64,000 nt of DNA from Pseudomonadota bacterium. Its GTDB lineage: Bacteria; Pseudomonadota; Alphaproteobacteria; Rhizobiales; Rhizobiaceae. The notes below the pieces were generated by a model. The model was not told the DNA's origin, searched no databases, and saw nothing but the letters and a program-made list of their open reading frames with translations. Positions 50,975 through 60,300 of the stretch are shown piece by piece (within the stretch, counting starts at the first letter, position 1; each line of letters opens with the position of its first letter). Where the stretch lies: NCBI GenBank assembly GCA_023416545.1, contig JAEZHO010000253.1, positions 1 to 64,000 of the forward strand, in the 5' to 3' direction. Position numbers and translations under genes: made by a program.

Positions 50975-52081
50975 TCAGGAGAGGCTTTGCTCGTAGTCCG
51001 CGTAGTCGAACTCGCGGACCGTCCTGATGCTGCCATCCAGCTCGCGGATGGCGATTGCCGGCATCTTCACGCCGTTAAACCAGTTCTTCTTGACCATCGT
51101 GTAACCGGCCGCGTCCTGAAACGAGATGCGGTCGCCGACATTCAGTTCCTTCTCGAAGTTGAACTCGCCGAAGATATCTCCCGCGAGGCAGGACTTTCCG
51201 CAGACCATGTAGCGGTGCGAGCCCGTGTTCGGCGCAACCTTTGCACTCTCCCGGTAGATCAGGAGGTCGAGCATGTGCGCCTCGATCGAAGAATCGACGA
51301 TCGCCAGGTTCTTTCCGTTGAACAGCGTGTCGAGCACCGTGACCTCGAGCGTCGTCGAGCGCGTGATCGAAGCCTCGCCCGGTTCCAGGTAGACCTGTAC
51401 GCCGTATTCGCCGGCGAAGCGCTTCAGCCGCTCGGAAAACAGGTCGATCGGATAGTCGTCGCCCGTGAAATGGATGCCGCCGCCGAGGCTGACCCATTCG
51501 GCCTTGTGCAGCAGGGGTGCGAACTTCTGCTCGATCTCCCCCAGCATCCGGTCGAAGAGCGAGAAGTCGCTGTTTTCACAGTTGTTGTGGATCATGAAGC
51601 CGCTAATCCGGTCCATCACCGGCTCGACCTTGGCGAGGTCCCATTCGCCCAGCCGCGAGAACGGACGCGCCGGATCTGCGAGGTCGAAGCTGGAGGACGA
51701 GACCTGCGGATTGAGGCGCAGACCGCGGACGATCCCGGCGGCCTTGTCCGCGTATCGCTCCAGCTGGCTGATCGAGTTGAAAATGATCTTGTCGGCGTGG
51801 CTGACGACTTCGTCGATCTCGTAGTCCGCATAGGCCACCGAATAGGCATGCGTCTCCTTGCCGAACCGCTCGTGGCCGAGGCGCACCTCATTCAGCGAGG
51901 ACGAGGTCGTGCCATCCATGTAGTCGCGCATGAAGTCGAAGACCGACCATGTGGCGAAGCATTTCAGAGCGAGAAGCGCCTTTGCCCCCGACGCCTCGCG
52001 GACCCGCGCGATCCGCTCCATGTTGCGGAGCAGGCTCGTTTTGTCGATCAGGTAATAGGGGGTCTGAATGCCGTTGTTCAC
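50975..52081 (-). CDS. nspC: Carboxynorspermidine/carboxyspermidine decarboxylase
   Basis: A 368-residue fold-type III (alanine racemase-like) PLP enzyme. The PLP lysine is K40 in KALLALKCFATW, and VSLGGGIHFTGDDYP plus CGKSCLAGDIFGEF carry phosphate and substrate residues. It makes spermidine from carboxyspermidine. The start is a GTG at 52081 with GAGGCAG upstream. With the synthase it forms the alternative spermidine pathway of Alphaproteobacteria, in place of S-adenosylmethionine-dependent SpeE. Confidence 0.93.
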   Translation of the reverse strand: MNNGIQTPYYLIDKTSLLRNMERIARVREASGAKALLALKCFATWSVFDFMRDYMDGTTSSSLNEVRLGHERFGKETHAYSVAYADYEIDEVVSHADKIIFNSISQLERYADKAAGIVRGLRLNPQVSSSSFDLADPARPFSRLGEWDLAKVEPVMDRISGFMIHNNCENSDFSLFDRMLGEIEQKFAPLLHKAEWVSLGGGIHFTGDDYPIDLFSERLKRFAGEYGVQVYLEPGEASITRSTTLEVTVLDTLFNGKNLAIVDSSIEAHMLDLLIYRESAKVAPNTGSHRYMVCGKSCLAGDIFGEFNFEKELNVGDRISFQDAAGYTMVKKNWFNGVKMPAIAIRELDGSIRTVREFDYADYEQSLS

Positions 52082-52216
52082 AACTGCCTCGGAGCTTGGT
52101 CGTTCGAAGGGGGGCGAATACCCCGGATCGTTGTGAGACTCAAGCCAGCCGTTCCGCGACGTCCGGGCGCATTACGGATCGCGGACAAGGTGGCAGGAGT
52201 CGGCGCACCCGGGATG

Positions 52217-52244
52217 TGAAAAGGCCCTCCGCGATGGAGGGCCC
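52217..52244 (-). terminator. Rho-independent terminator for DUF992 gene
   Basis: GGCCCTCC-(5 nt)-GGAGGGCC (52223-52243), a perfect 8-base stem; on the minus strand it is followed by TTTTC. It lies 25 bases beyond the DUF992 stop. Confidence 0.75.
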
Positions 52245-52268
52245 GTCCATTCCCGATGGCTATTCCGA

Positions 52269-52790
52269 TCAACTGACCGGCGTGAGCGTCATCGAGGTGC
52301 CAGTCGCCGCGATGTTGAGGCCCAGTTGCCCCTGGATGCTGACGGTCTGCAGATGGATCGAGCCGGACGTGCCGCCCACCAGGACGTTGGCGCCGATGCC
52401 CGCGCCGACGGTCGCTTCCGCAGTTGCGCCCTGGTAGAGGCCGGCGAGCGAACCCGAATGGTAGCCGGCCGTCGGTGCAAAGACCGCCCAGACCAGCCTG
52501 CCCCGGGTGGTGAAGCCGAGGTCGATACCCATCTTGCGGAGGCTTCCGACATACTCGTCCTGCCGGATGCCGTCGGTTGAGGTGAAGACGCAGCTCACTT
52601 CCTTGGCGGAGCCGAGGACATATCCGACGCCACCCCCGATGTCGCAGGTCAGGTAGCCGATCTTGACGCCGTTGCGGGCGTCCGCCTCATAGGCCGGCTC
52701 GGAATAGCGGGTAGCATCCGCCGCAACGGCGGCAGTCACCCCTCCACCGGCAACCGCTGCAACGAATACGGATGCGACAATTCTTCTCAT
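52269..52790 (-). CDS. DUF992 secreted protein
   Basis: A 173-residue exported protein with a signal peptide (about 1-23, ending AAVAAD). The mature part contains KIGYLTCDIGGGVGYVLGS and GLYQGATAEATVGAGIGANVL, glycine-rich beta segments typical of the DUF992 family. Two cysteines (in LTCD and VSCVF) may form a disulfide in the periplasm. GGAGAACCAAT precedes ATG 52790. Function unknown. Confidence 0.88.
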   Translation of the reverse strand: MRRIVASVFVAAVAGGGVTAAVAADATRYSEPAYEADARNGVKIGYLTCDIGGGVGYVLGSAKEVSCVFTSTDGIRQDEYVGSLRKMGIDLGFTTRGRLVWAVFAPTAGYHSGSLAGLYQGATAEATVGAGIGANVLVGGTSGSIHLQTVSIQGQLGLNIAATGTSMTLTPVS

Positions 52791-52911
52791 ATTGGTTCTC
52801 CTTGAAAACGCACCCCGCGGGCAGAAGGTGCCCGCACCGTTCGCAGGAGAGACAACGAGAAAGCCGGGCGAACGATCCATCGCGGTCCGATGACAGATTG
52901 TTACCGACGCT

Positions 52912-53904
52912 TCACCTGCCGGCACCGGAATTGGTGCGGGAATGCCACTTCCACGCCGAGCCGATGATGTCGCCGAGACCGTATCGGGGCTCCCAGCCGA
53001 GAACCTCGCGTGCCCTCGCATTGTCCGCGACAAGCGAGGTGGAATCGCCGTCACGCCGGCCGACATATTCGACCGGGAAGGGTTTGCCGGAGACCGCTGA
53101 GATGGCTGCCAGCAGTTCCTTGACCGTCGTCCCGGTGCCGGTGCCGAGGTTCAGTTCGACGGTCTGTCCGCCTCCGAGGAGATAGTCGACCGCGCGGACA
53201 TGCGCGTCCGCAAGGTCGAGGACGTGGATATAGTCGCGAACGCAGGTGCCGTCCCGCGTGTCGTAGTCGCTGCCGAATACCTTGAAACCGTCTCGGCGAC
53301 CGAGAGCCGCCTCGATCGCCAGCGGCACGGCGTGGGTCTCGGGGCTATGCCACTCGCCGATCCGGCCCTCGGGATCCGCCCCGGCGGCATTGAAATAGCG
53401 CAGCATGACGGAGCGCAGGCCCTTGTAGGTGCCGTAGTCCTTGAGCGCCTGCTCAATGATCCACTTGGTGCGACCATAGGGATTGATCGGAGCCTGGGGA
53501 TGGGTCTCGTCCATCGGCACCCGCTCGGGAAGACCGTAGGTCGCACAGGTCGACGAGAAGACGAAGGCATCGACGCCCGCCGAAAGTACGGCCGCCAGGA
53601 GGTTGAGCGCGCCGCCGACATTGTTCTCGTAGAAAGAGACGGGATCCTTCACGGATTCCCCCACCTCGATCAGGGCCGCAAAATGCAGAACGGCGTCCGG
53701 ACGGTGCTTGGCAAACACCTCGTCCAGCCGCTTTCTGTCGCGGATATCTCCCTCTTCAAGAGGTCCCCAGCGGACGAACTCCGCATGACCATTGGAGAGA
53801 TTGTCGAAGACGACGGGCTCGTAGCCCCTCTCCGCCAGGACCAGGCAGGTATGCGAGCCGATATAGCCGGCTCCTCCGACCACCAGGACTTTCTTCTGCG
53901 TCAT
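52912..53904 (-). CDS. galE: UDP-glucose 4-epimerase
   Basis: A 330-residue short-chain dehydrogenase-type epimerase interconverting UDP-glucose and UDP-galactose. NAD-binding GGAGYIGSH, catalytic serine in VFSSTCATYG and the YxxxK motif in NPYGRTKWIIEQ are all present. ATG 53904 matches the family start; in-frame ATGs at 53922 and 53943 lack support. It may supply UDP-galactose for surface polysaccharides such as the one made by the cluster at the left of the window. Confidence 0.93.
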   Translation of the reverse strand: MTQKKVLVVGGAGYIGSHTCLVLAERGYEPVVFDNLSNGHAEFVRWGPLEEGDIRDRKRLDEVFAKHRPDAVLHFAALIEVGESVKDPVSFYENNVGGALNLLAAVLSAGVDAFVFSSTCATYGLPERVPMDETHPQAPINPYGRTKWIIEQALKDYGTYKGLRSVMLRYFNAAGADPEGRIGEWHSPETHAVPLAIEAALGRRDGFKVFGSDYDTRDGTCVRDYIHVLDLADAHVRAVDYLLGGGQTVELNLGTGTGTTVKELLAAISAVSGKPFPVEYVGRRDGDSTSLVADNARAREVLGWEPRYGLGDIIGSAWKWHSRTNSGAGR

Positions 53905-54171
53905 GCCGCCTCGCCGTGTCATCGGGTTTCGGAACGGCGGCAATATAGACGGCGCCGGGAAGATTAAAACAGGCCAGTTCAGGATTCCTCATCATCAGCC
54001 GGACGGACGGGCGCCGGATGGCCCGGTCGGAATGGCTCCGCCGCAAAAATCCCTGCATTGGCCGGGGAGCGTACTTGGCCGGTTGCCTGACAGCTTGACC
54101 CCGCCTGGCTTTTCGCGGATGGACGGACGAGAAACTTGCACAAGCGGGTATCGAAGAAGGAGGAGACACTC

Positions 54172-55164
54172 ATGAACATGCTTTTCGGCCGCCTCGCCGC
54201 ACTTGGCCTGGCCGCTTCCGCGCTCTGGACGGGCAGCGCCCTTGCCCAGAGCACCGAAGTCAAGATCGCTTATGCCCTCGCAAAGGAATCGCACTACGGC
54301 GCCGCGGCCGATGGTTGGGACAATTATGTCACCGAAACCAGCGGCGGTCGTTTCACCTTCACGCATTTCCCCTCCTCCGCCCAGGGCGGTGAGCGCGAGG
54401 TCATCGAAGGCCTTCAGCTCGGAACCGGCGTCCAGGCCGTTGTCGTCTCCTCCGGCGCGCTTTCCAACTTCGTGCCCGAGATCGGCGTGACGGACATTCC
54501 CTTCCTCTTCCGTGACCTCGGTCATGCGCGCGCCGTCCTCGACGGTCCGATCGGCGAGGACATCCTCGCGAAGTTCGCCGAACGTCAGCTGATCGCGCTT
54601 GCATGGGGCGAACAGGGCTTCCGCCACATCACCAACAATCGCCAGCCCATCGAGAAGCCGGAAGACCTTGCGGGCCTCAAGATCCGCACGATGGAGAACC
54701 CGGTTCACATCACGGCATTCGAAACGGCAGGCGCCGCTCCGACGCCAATGTCCTGGCCGGAAGTCATCCCCGCCCTGCAGCAGGGCGCGATCGACGGACA
54801 GGAAAACCCGCTCTCGGTGATCGTGTCGGCAAAGCTGTGGGAAGTGCAGAAGTACCTGACCATTTCGGGACACGTCTACTCGCCCGCCATGCTGATCGTC
54901 TCGCCGACCTTCTGGGACAGCCTTTCGGACGAAGACAAGAAGATCTTCGCCGACGGCGCCATCAAGGGCAAGGAAGCCATGCGCGCCTTCGTCGACAATT
55001 CCGAAAAGAATGGCGTCGAAACCTCCAGGCAGGCGGGTATCCAGGTTAACGTGCTGAGCGACGAGCAGAAGGCCCAGTTCCAGCAGGCGATCCAGGCTGC
55101 CTACGAACAGTATTACGGGACCTTCTCCAAGGACCTGATCGACCAGATCATCGCGACGAAATGA
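54172..55164 (+). CDS. TRAP transporter solute-binding protein (DctP family)
   Basis: A 330-residue periplasmic binding protein with a signal peptide (about 1-26, ending GSALAQ). The ligand-arginine region is LAGLKIRTMENPVH and the later LQQGAIDGQENPL is typical of DctP proteins. GGAGGAGACACTC precedes ATG 54172. It is distinct from the uronate cluster DctP and may take a dicarboxylate or other organic acid; nothing nearby names the ligand. Small and large permease genes follow. Confidence 0.9.
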   Translation: MNMLFGRLAALGLAASALWTGSALAQSTEVKIAYALAKESHYGAAADGWDNYVTETSGGRFTFTHFPSSAQGGEREVIEGLQLGTGVQAVVVSSGALSNFVPEIGVTDIPFLFRDLGHARAVLDGPIGEDILAKFAERQLIALAWGEQGFRHITNNRQPIEKPEDLAGLKIRTMENPVHITAFETAGAAPTPMSWPEVIPALQQGAIDGQENPLSVIVSAKLWEVQKYLTISGHVYSPAMLIVSPTFWDSLSDEDKKIFADGAIKGKEAMRAFVDNSEKNGVETSRQAGIQVNVLSDEQKAQFQQAIQAAYEQYYGTFSKDLIDQIIATK

Positions 55165-55226
55165 TCCTTGGCGCGCGCGTCCCGCATCGATGCGGTGCGC
55201 GCGCCTCTTCGACGGGAGGACTTGAA

Positions 55227-55742
55227 ATGCTGGTACGCAAGGCGGAAACGATCTTCGTCGAAGCCAATCGATGGGCTATGATCGCCATCCTCTCGGTGAT
55301 GGCAGGTCTCGTCTTCAGCAATGTCTGCCTTCGCTACTTCACCAACCATTCGATTACATGGTCGGACGAGGTCGCCCGCCACCTGATGATCTGGCTGACC
55401 TTTATCGGCGCGGGCCTGACGCTGCGCCACGGGGGCCTTGTCGCCATCGACAATCTGCAGGCGGTACTGGGCGCGCGGTCCGCACGCGTCATCCGCGCGA
55501 TCGTCGCAGCCATCATGATCATCTTCTTCCTGACGATGATCTGGGCCGGCAAGATCTACGTCGAGCGGACGATGTTCCAGACGACGCCCTCGACCCGGAT
55601 TCCGTTCGGCTACATCTACCTTGCGATGCCCATCGGCTTCGGCCTGCTCATCCTTCACCTGCTGCTGGTCCTGAGGACCTATCTTGCCGGCGGAATGGGC
55701 GCCCTCCAGCAGGGGGACGACGTCCCGCCCGTTGCGGGTTGA
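55227..55742 (+). CDS. TRAP transporter small permease (DctQ family)
   Basis: A 171-residue four-helix protein with the DctQ motif NVCLRYFTNHSITWSDE after helix 1 and LRHGGLVAIDNLQ in the second half. GGGAGGACTTGAA precedes ATG 55227; the frame is open upstream to 55161, overlapping the dctP stop, without a ribosome site. The large permease gene starts 46 bases after its stop. Confidence 0.9.
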   Translation: MLVRKAETIFVEANRWAMIAILSVMAGLVFSNVCLRYFTNHSITWSDEVARHLMIWLTFIGAGLTLRHGGLVAIDNLQAVLGARSARVIRAIVAAIMIIFFLTMIWAGKIYVERTMFQTTPSTRIPFGYIYLAMPIGFGLLILHLLLVLRTYLAGGMGALQQGDDVPPVAG

Positions 55743-55788
55743 CCGTCACCACCGTCCCTCACGCTCCAGCCGAAGACGTCGCAATCCC

Positions 55789-57072
55789 ATGATCATCATC
55801 CTCTTCACCTCGTTCTTCATCCTGCTTGCTCTCGGGGTTCCCGTGGCCTTCACGCTGGCGATCGCCACGTGGCTCGCCGTGGTCCTCGGCAGCAACTACC
55901 CGCAGATAGTGGTGATCAAGGAAATGTTCACCGGCGTGGACAGCTTCCCGCTTCTGGCCGTGCCCTTCTTCATCCTCGCAGCCGAGTTGATGACCGGCGG
56001 GGCGCTGACCCATCACCTGCTGCGGCTGGCATCGCAGTTCGTCGGCAGGGCGCGGGGAGGCCTGGGCTATGCCAGCATCATCTCCACGACGCTGTTCGCC
56101 GGGATTTCCGGCTCGGCGCTCGCCGCCGCCGCCGGCCCCGGTGCGATGTCGATCCGGATGATGGAGAAGAGCGGCTATCACAAGCGATACGCGTCAGCAC
56201 TTGCGGCCGCCGTCGCGGTCGTCGACCCGATCATACCGCCGTCCATCACCATGATCATCTACGCCCTCCAGGACCAGCGCGTCTCGGTGGGCGGGCTGTT
56301 CCTCGCCGGCGTGGTGCCGGGCCTCATCATCTCAGCGGCCATGTGCGCGGTGAACTTCTACGTCTCCCGCAAGCGAAACTACCGCTCGATGGAAATCCGC
56401 CCGAGCCTTCGGGAGATGGCGGCCAACACGCTCTTTGCGGTTCCCGCCCTCGCACTCATCGTCATCGTCGTCGGCGGCATTCGGCTCGGCTGGTTCACGC
56501 CCACCGAAGCATCCGTCATCGCGGTCTTCTATGCCCTCTTCTGCGGCATGTTCATCTACCGGTCCCTGAAAGTGCGGGACCTTCCCGAGATCATCTTCCG
56601 CTCGGCCATGGTGACCGTCGGCATCCTGCTGATCCTTGCCTCGGCGCGCGCCTTCGCCTGGGTGCTGATCATCGAAGGGGTGCCCCAGTTCCTTGCGGAC
56701 ACGATCATCGGCTGGAACCTCAGCCCGATCGTCTTCCTGCTCGCCGTCAACGTGCTGCTGTTGATCTTCGGCATGTTCATGGACCCGTTGCCGGGGGTGA
56801 TGATCCTGGTCCCGATCCTTGCGCCGATCGCCTTCCAGCTGGGCATCGACCCGATCCAGTTCGCCATGATCGTGATCCTCAACCTCACGGTCGGCCTCAT
56901 CACGCCACCGGTGGGCGCCCTGCTCTTCGTGGTTTCATCCGTGGTGAAGATCAGGGTGAGCGAAATTACCCGCGAGCTGGCGCCCTTCCTCATCGCCTAT
57001 GGCGTGATCCTGTTGCTGATCACCTTCGTGCCCTCCCTCTCCACGTGGCTCCCGAGGCTGGCGGGCTTCTGA
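55789..57072 (+). CDS. TRAP transporter large permease (DctM family)
   Basis: A 427-residue polytopic protein with about 12 helices. TTLFAGISGSALAAAAGPG, DPIIPPSITMIIYAL and GLITPPVGALLF are DctM hallmarks. The ATG at 55789 starts at the first helix; the longer frame to 55684 is arginine-rich and lies over dctQ. No strong ribosome site is seen, suggesting coupling to the upstream gene. It completes the second TRAP transporter of the window. Confidence 0.93.
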   Translation: MIIILFTSFFILLALGVPVAFTLAIATWLAVVLGSNYPQIVVIKEMFTGVDSFPLLAVPFFILAAELMTGGALTHHLLRLASQFVGRARGGLGYASIISTTLFAGISGSALAAAAGPGAMSIRMMEKSGYHKRYASALAAAVAVVDPIIPPSITMIIYALQDQRVSVGGLFLAGVVPGLIISAAMCAVNFYVSRKRNYRSMEIRPSLREMAANTLFAVPALALIVIVVGGIRLGWFTPTEASVIAVFYALFCGMFIYRSLKVRDLPEIIFRSAMVTVGILLILASARAFAWVLIIEGVPQFLADTIIGWNLSPIVFLLAVNVLLLIFGMFMDPLPGVMILVPILAPIAFQLGIDPIQFAMIVILNLTVGLITPPVGALLFVVSSVVKIRVSEITRELAPFLIAYGVILLLITFVPSLSTWLPRLAGF

Positions 57073-57185
57073 TCGAAGCCGCGCCTCCCCTTTTCTTTTA
57101 CGCCTTTCGCCACAGGTATTTTCGGTCGGGGATCGGAGTGGCACCGCTTGAGTTTCAGCAACGATAGGAATAGGTGTGCGGTTAC

Positions 57186-57229
57186 CAGTCCGGGCCCCTC
57201 TGGCAGCGTTTGGCTGCGATGTCGGACTG
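57186..57229 (+). ncRNA. Structured element in the leader between TRAP genes and terC
   Basis: The 295-base gap 57073-57367 has no gene. Within it CAGTCCG (57186-57192) and CGGACTG (57223-57229) pair perfectly around an inner GCAGC-GTTTG-GCTGC hairpin (57203-57217). A leader RNA or small RNA is possible. TerC-family genes are often under manganese riboswitches of the yybP-ykoY class, but the conserved core of that class was not recognised here. The rest of the gap shows nothing definite. Confidence 0.3.
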
Positions 57230-57367
57230 CAGAATTCGATCAGGGCGCCACGGTTGTGATCAGATAGCCGCCGTCGACAATCTACCTTGACCCTCGCGCG
57301 CACCGCACGGGGGAGGATGGTCAGCGACGCTTAGCTCCGGGTCCCGCAGAAAAGGACAGGGTGAAAT

Positions 57368-58021
57368 ATGGGCGAATTATTCTCGCAGGAAGTGATTACG
57401 GCCTTCCTGCAGGTCATCATGATCGACCTGGTGCTGGCGGGCGACAATGCGATCGTCATCGGCCTCGCAGCAGCAGGACTTCCCAAGGAACAACGCAACA
57501 AGGCCATCCTCATCGGCATCATCGCCGCCACGCTGCTTCGCATCGTGTTTGCCGGGGCGACCACGCAGCTGCTGCAGATCGTCGGTCTGCTTCTCGCAGG
57601 TGGCGTTCTGCTTCTCTGGGTCTGCTGGAAGATGTGGCGCGAACTGCGCACCACTCATGCCGAGGAAGCGGATGCGAACGAGGCGCTCGAGGATGCCGAC
57701 CTCAATGCCGACGGGACCGTCGCCGGCGCCGCGCCCCGCAAGACCTTTGCCCAGGCCGCCTGGCAGATCGTCATCGCCGACGTCTCGATGTCGCTCGACA
57801 ACGTCCTGGCCGTCGCCGGTGCCGCGCGGGAGCATCCGATCGTACTGATCTTCGGTCTTGCGCTGTCGATTGCCCTGATGGGTCTGGCCGCGACCTTCAT
57901 CGCCCGCCTTCTGCACAAGCACCGCTGGATTGCCTATGTCGGGCTTGCGGTCATCCTCTACGTCGCTCTCGAAATGATCTGGCGCGGCTTCAACGAGGTG
58001 ACGCCCTACGTGCCGATCTGA
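57368..58021 (+). CDS. TerC-family membrane protein (YjbE/Alx-like)
   Basis: A 217-residue polytopic protein with about six or seven helices. The two family motifs MIDLVLAGDNAIVIGL and ADVSMSLDNVLAVAG each carry the acidic/Asn residues thought to bind metal. An acidic, variable cytoplasmic loop (about 97-125) separates the halves. TerC proteins are linked to manganese efflux or metalation of exported proteins. AAAAGGACAGGG lies upstream of the ATG. A bidirectional terminator follows. Confidence 0.9.
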   Translation: MGELFSQEVITAFLQVIMIDLVLAGDNAIVIGLAAAGLPKEQRNKAILIGIIAATLLRIVFAGATTQLLQIVGLLLAGGVLLLWVCWKMWRELRTTHAEEADANEALEDADLNADGTVAGAAPRKTFAQAAWQIVIADVSMSLDNVLAVAGAAREHPIVLIFGLALSIALMGLAATFIARLLHKHRWIAYVGLAVILYVALEMIWRGFNEVTPYVPI

Positions 58022-58049
58022 CAGCCGGTCATTTCAGACACCGGAACGC

Positions 58050-58079
58050 AAAATGGCGCAGCGATTGCTGCGCCATTTT
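58050..58079. terminator. Bidirectional Rho-independent terminator
   Basis: AAAATGGCGCAGC-GATT-GCTGCGCCATTTT, a perfect 13-base stem with A and T runs at both ends, between convergent terC and aldehyde dehydrogenase genes. It can stop transcripts from both sides. Confidence 0.85.
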
Positions 58080-58099
58080 CGTTGAGGCCCGAAGATATC

Positions 58100-59551
58100 C
58101 TAGATGGGGTAATGAAGATGGCCGTCCTGCACGGTCAGCCAGCGGAGTTCCGTGAACTCCGCGATACCGGCTTTGCCCCCGAAGCGCCCGTATCCCGAAT
58201 TCTTGACGCCCCCGAACGGCATCTGCGCCTCGTCGTGCACGGTCGGGCCGTTGATGTGGCAGATGCCGGTCTCGATGCGGCGGGCCACGCTCATCGCGCG
58301 GTTGACATCGCGACCGAAAACCGCGGCTGACAGGCCGTATTCCGTGTCGTTGGCGATCCTGACTGCCTCGTCGATCGAGCCGACCCGCACGACGGAGGCA
58401 ACAGGCCCGAAGCTTTCCTCGGCATAGATGCGCATCGCAGGCGTGACACGGTCGAGAAGGGTCGCGTCCATCAGCGTTCCTTCGCTCCCGCCGCCCGCGG
58501 CAAGAACGGCCCCCTTCGACACGGCATCCTTCACCAGCGCTTCCACGCGCTGGGCCGCCTTCAGGTCGACCAGCGACCCGAGCGGTGAATCGCTGCGGCG
58601 CGGATCCCCGGCCTTCAGCGTGCGCACCTTGGCCGCCATCGCTTCCACGAATTCGTCGGCGATCTTCTCGTCGACAACCAGGCGCTCCGTCGACATGCAG
58701 ATCTGGCCCTGGTTCATGTAGGCGCCGAACGCGGCCGCGGCGACCGCCTCGCCCACATCCGCGTCATCCAGCACGACGAGCGGCGCCTTTCCGCCGAGTT
58801 CCAGCAGGGCGGGCTTCAGGTGACGTGCCGCGGTTTCGGCAATGATGCGGCCGACGCGGGTGGAGCCGGTAAAGTTGACCCGGCGGACGGCGGGATGGGC
58901 GATGAGCGCCTCCACGATCTTTCCCGCATCCTCCGGTGCGTTGGAGATGGCATTGAGAACGCCTTCCGGAAGGCCGGCCTCATGGAGCGCGTCAACGATC
59001 AGGCGATGCGTGCGCGGGCAGATCTCCGAGGTCTTCATGACGACGGTGTTGCCGCAGGCAAGCGGCATGGCGAGCGAGCGTACGCCGAGAATGACGGGCG
59101 CGTTCCAGGGAGCCATGGACAGGATGACGCCTGCCGGCTGGCGGACGGCCATTGCCAGGCTGCCGGGCCGGTTCGAGGGGATCACCTCTCCGGTGATCTG
59201 GGTCGTCATCGACGCCGCCTCGCGCAGCATGTCGGCGGCAAGCCCCACGTTGAACATCGCCCATCCCGCCGTCGCGCCGGTCTCCTCGGCCATCGCGGCA
59301 ACGAACTCCTGCGCTTTCTCCTGGAGCCGGTCGGCAGCGGCCATCAGGAGCTTGCGGCGCTGCCCCGGCGAGGTCGCCGCCCATGCGGGAAACGCCTTGG
59401 CGGCGGCATTGGCTGCCTGGCGTGCATCTTCAACCGTAGCCGCGGCGACCTTCGACGCGACCTCGCCGGAAATCGGGTTCATGCGTTCGAAGACGCGACC
59501 GTCGGCGGCTTCCACTTCGATATTGTTGATCTTCAGGCCCAGGATGCTCAT
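58100..59551 (-). CDS. NAD(P)-dependent aldehyde dehydrogenase (aromatic-aldehyde type)
   Basis: A 483-residue aldehyde dehydrogenase. The catalytic cysteine is in NQGQICMSTERL and the general-base glutamate in LLELGGKAPLV; cofactor residues include NFTGSTRVGR. The STERL variant following the cysteine and overall pattern resemble salicylaldehyde and vanillin dehydrogenases. GGAG precedes ATG 59551. It lies 35 bases after livF at the end of the ABC operon, so it may oxidise a compound brought in by that transporter (inference). Confidence 0.85.
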   Translation of the reverse strand: MSILGLKINNIEVEAADGRVFERMNPISGEVASKVAAATVEDARQAANAAAKAFPAWAATSPGQRRKLLMAAADRLQEKAQEFVAAMAEETGATAGWAMFNVGLAADMLREAASMTTQITGEVIPSNRPGSLAMAVRQPAGVILSMAPWNAPVILGVRSLAMPLACGNTVVMKTSEICPRTHRLIVDALHEAGLPEGVLNAISNAPEDAGKIVEALIAHPAVRRVNFTGSTRVGRIIAETAARHLKPALLELGGKAPLVVLDDADVGEAVAAAAFGAYMNQGQICMSTERLVVDEKIADEFVEAMAAKVRTLKAGDPRRSDSPLGSLVDLKAAQRVEALVKDAVSKGAVLAAGGGSEGTLMDATLLDRVTPAMRIYAEESFGPVASVVRVGSIDEAVRIANDTEYGLSAAVFGRDVNRAMSVARRIETGICHINGPTVHDEAQMPFGGVKNSGYGRFGGKAGIAEFTELRWLTVQDGHLHYPI

Positions 59552-59586
59552 GCGGTTCTCCAATGTCCTCGCTTCGGTGGGTTCGA

Positions 59587-60300
59587 TCATGCGGCGCTGC
59601 CGAGAAAGGCACGCTGCACGGCTATGTCGTTCATCAGGTTGCTGGCCGTGTCTTCGCCGGTGATCCGGCCCGCCTCGGCCAGGTAACCCCGGTCCGCGAT
59701 CGAAAGACTCATCTTGACGTTCTGTTCCACGATCAGAAGCGCCAGGCCCCTTTCGCGGATGCGACCGAGGCTGCGGAAAAGATCGCCGACGACGACCGGG
59801 GCGAGCCCCAGGCTAGGCTCGTCCAGCATCAGCAGTTCCGGCTTCGACATCAACGCGCGGCCGATCGCGACCATCTGCTGCTCCCCGCCGGACATCGTGT
59901 TGACATACTGGCGGCGGCGCTCCTGCAGCTTGGGAAACAGATCGTAGACGAAGGCGCGGCTGTCGTCCGCATGGGCCCGTGCCCGCCTGGCATAGGCTCC
60001 GAGCGCGAGGTTTTCCTCGACGGTGAGATCCCCGAACACTCCCCTGCCCTCGGGCACCAGCGCAATCCCGGCCTCCACGACCTCGTGCGCGGGCAATTGC
60101 TGGATCGCCCGCCCCCCGAAGCGTATGGACGCGCCGCTGTCGGCCGGGGTCATGCCGGCAATCGCCTTCAGCAGGGAGGACTTGCCGGCGCCGTTCGCTC
60201 CGAGGATCACCACCGTCTCGCCCTTGCCCACCGAGATCGAGATCCGGTCAAGCGCCAGGTGCTGGCCGTAGTGCAGCGATAGATCGCTTGTCTCAAGCAT
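59587..60300 (-). CDS. livF: Branched-chain-type ABC transporter ATP-binding protein LivF
   Basis: A 237-residue ATPase with Walker A GANGAGKSSLLK, signature MSGGEQQMVAIGRAL and Walker B LLMLDEPSLGLAP, all canonical. The end GYLAEAGRITGEDTA is usual for LivF. ATG 60300 overlaps livG by 8 bases; a longer in-frame reading to 60384 lies inside livG. Its stop is 35 bases before the aldehyde dehydrogenase start. Confidence 0.9.
   Translation of the reverse strand: MLETSDLSLHYGQHLALDRISISVGKGETVVILGANGAGKSSLLKAIAGMTPADSGASIRFGGRAIQQLPAHEVVEAGIALVPEGRGVFGDLTVEENLALGAYARRARAHADDSRAFVYDLFPKLQERRRQYVNTMSGGEQQMVAIGRALMSKPELLMLDEPSLGLAPVVVGDLFRSLGRIRERGLALLIVEQNVKMSLSIADRGYLAEAGRITGEDTASNLMNDIAVQRAFLGSAA

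Noticed and set aside
57073..57367. yybP-ykoY manganese riboswitch ahead of terC
   Set aside because: The expected conserved core sequences were not found; only unassigned hairpins are seen.
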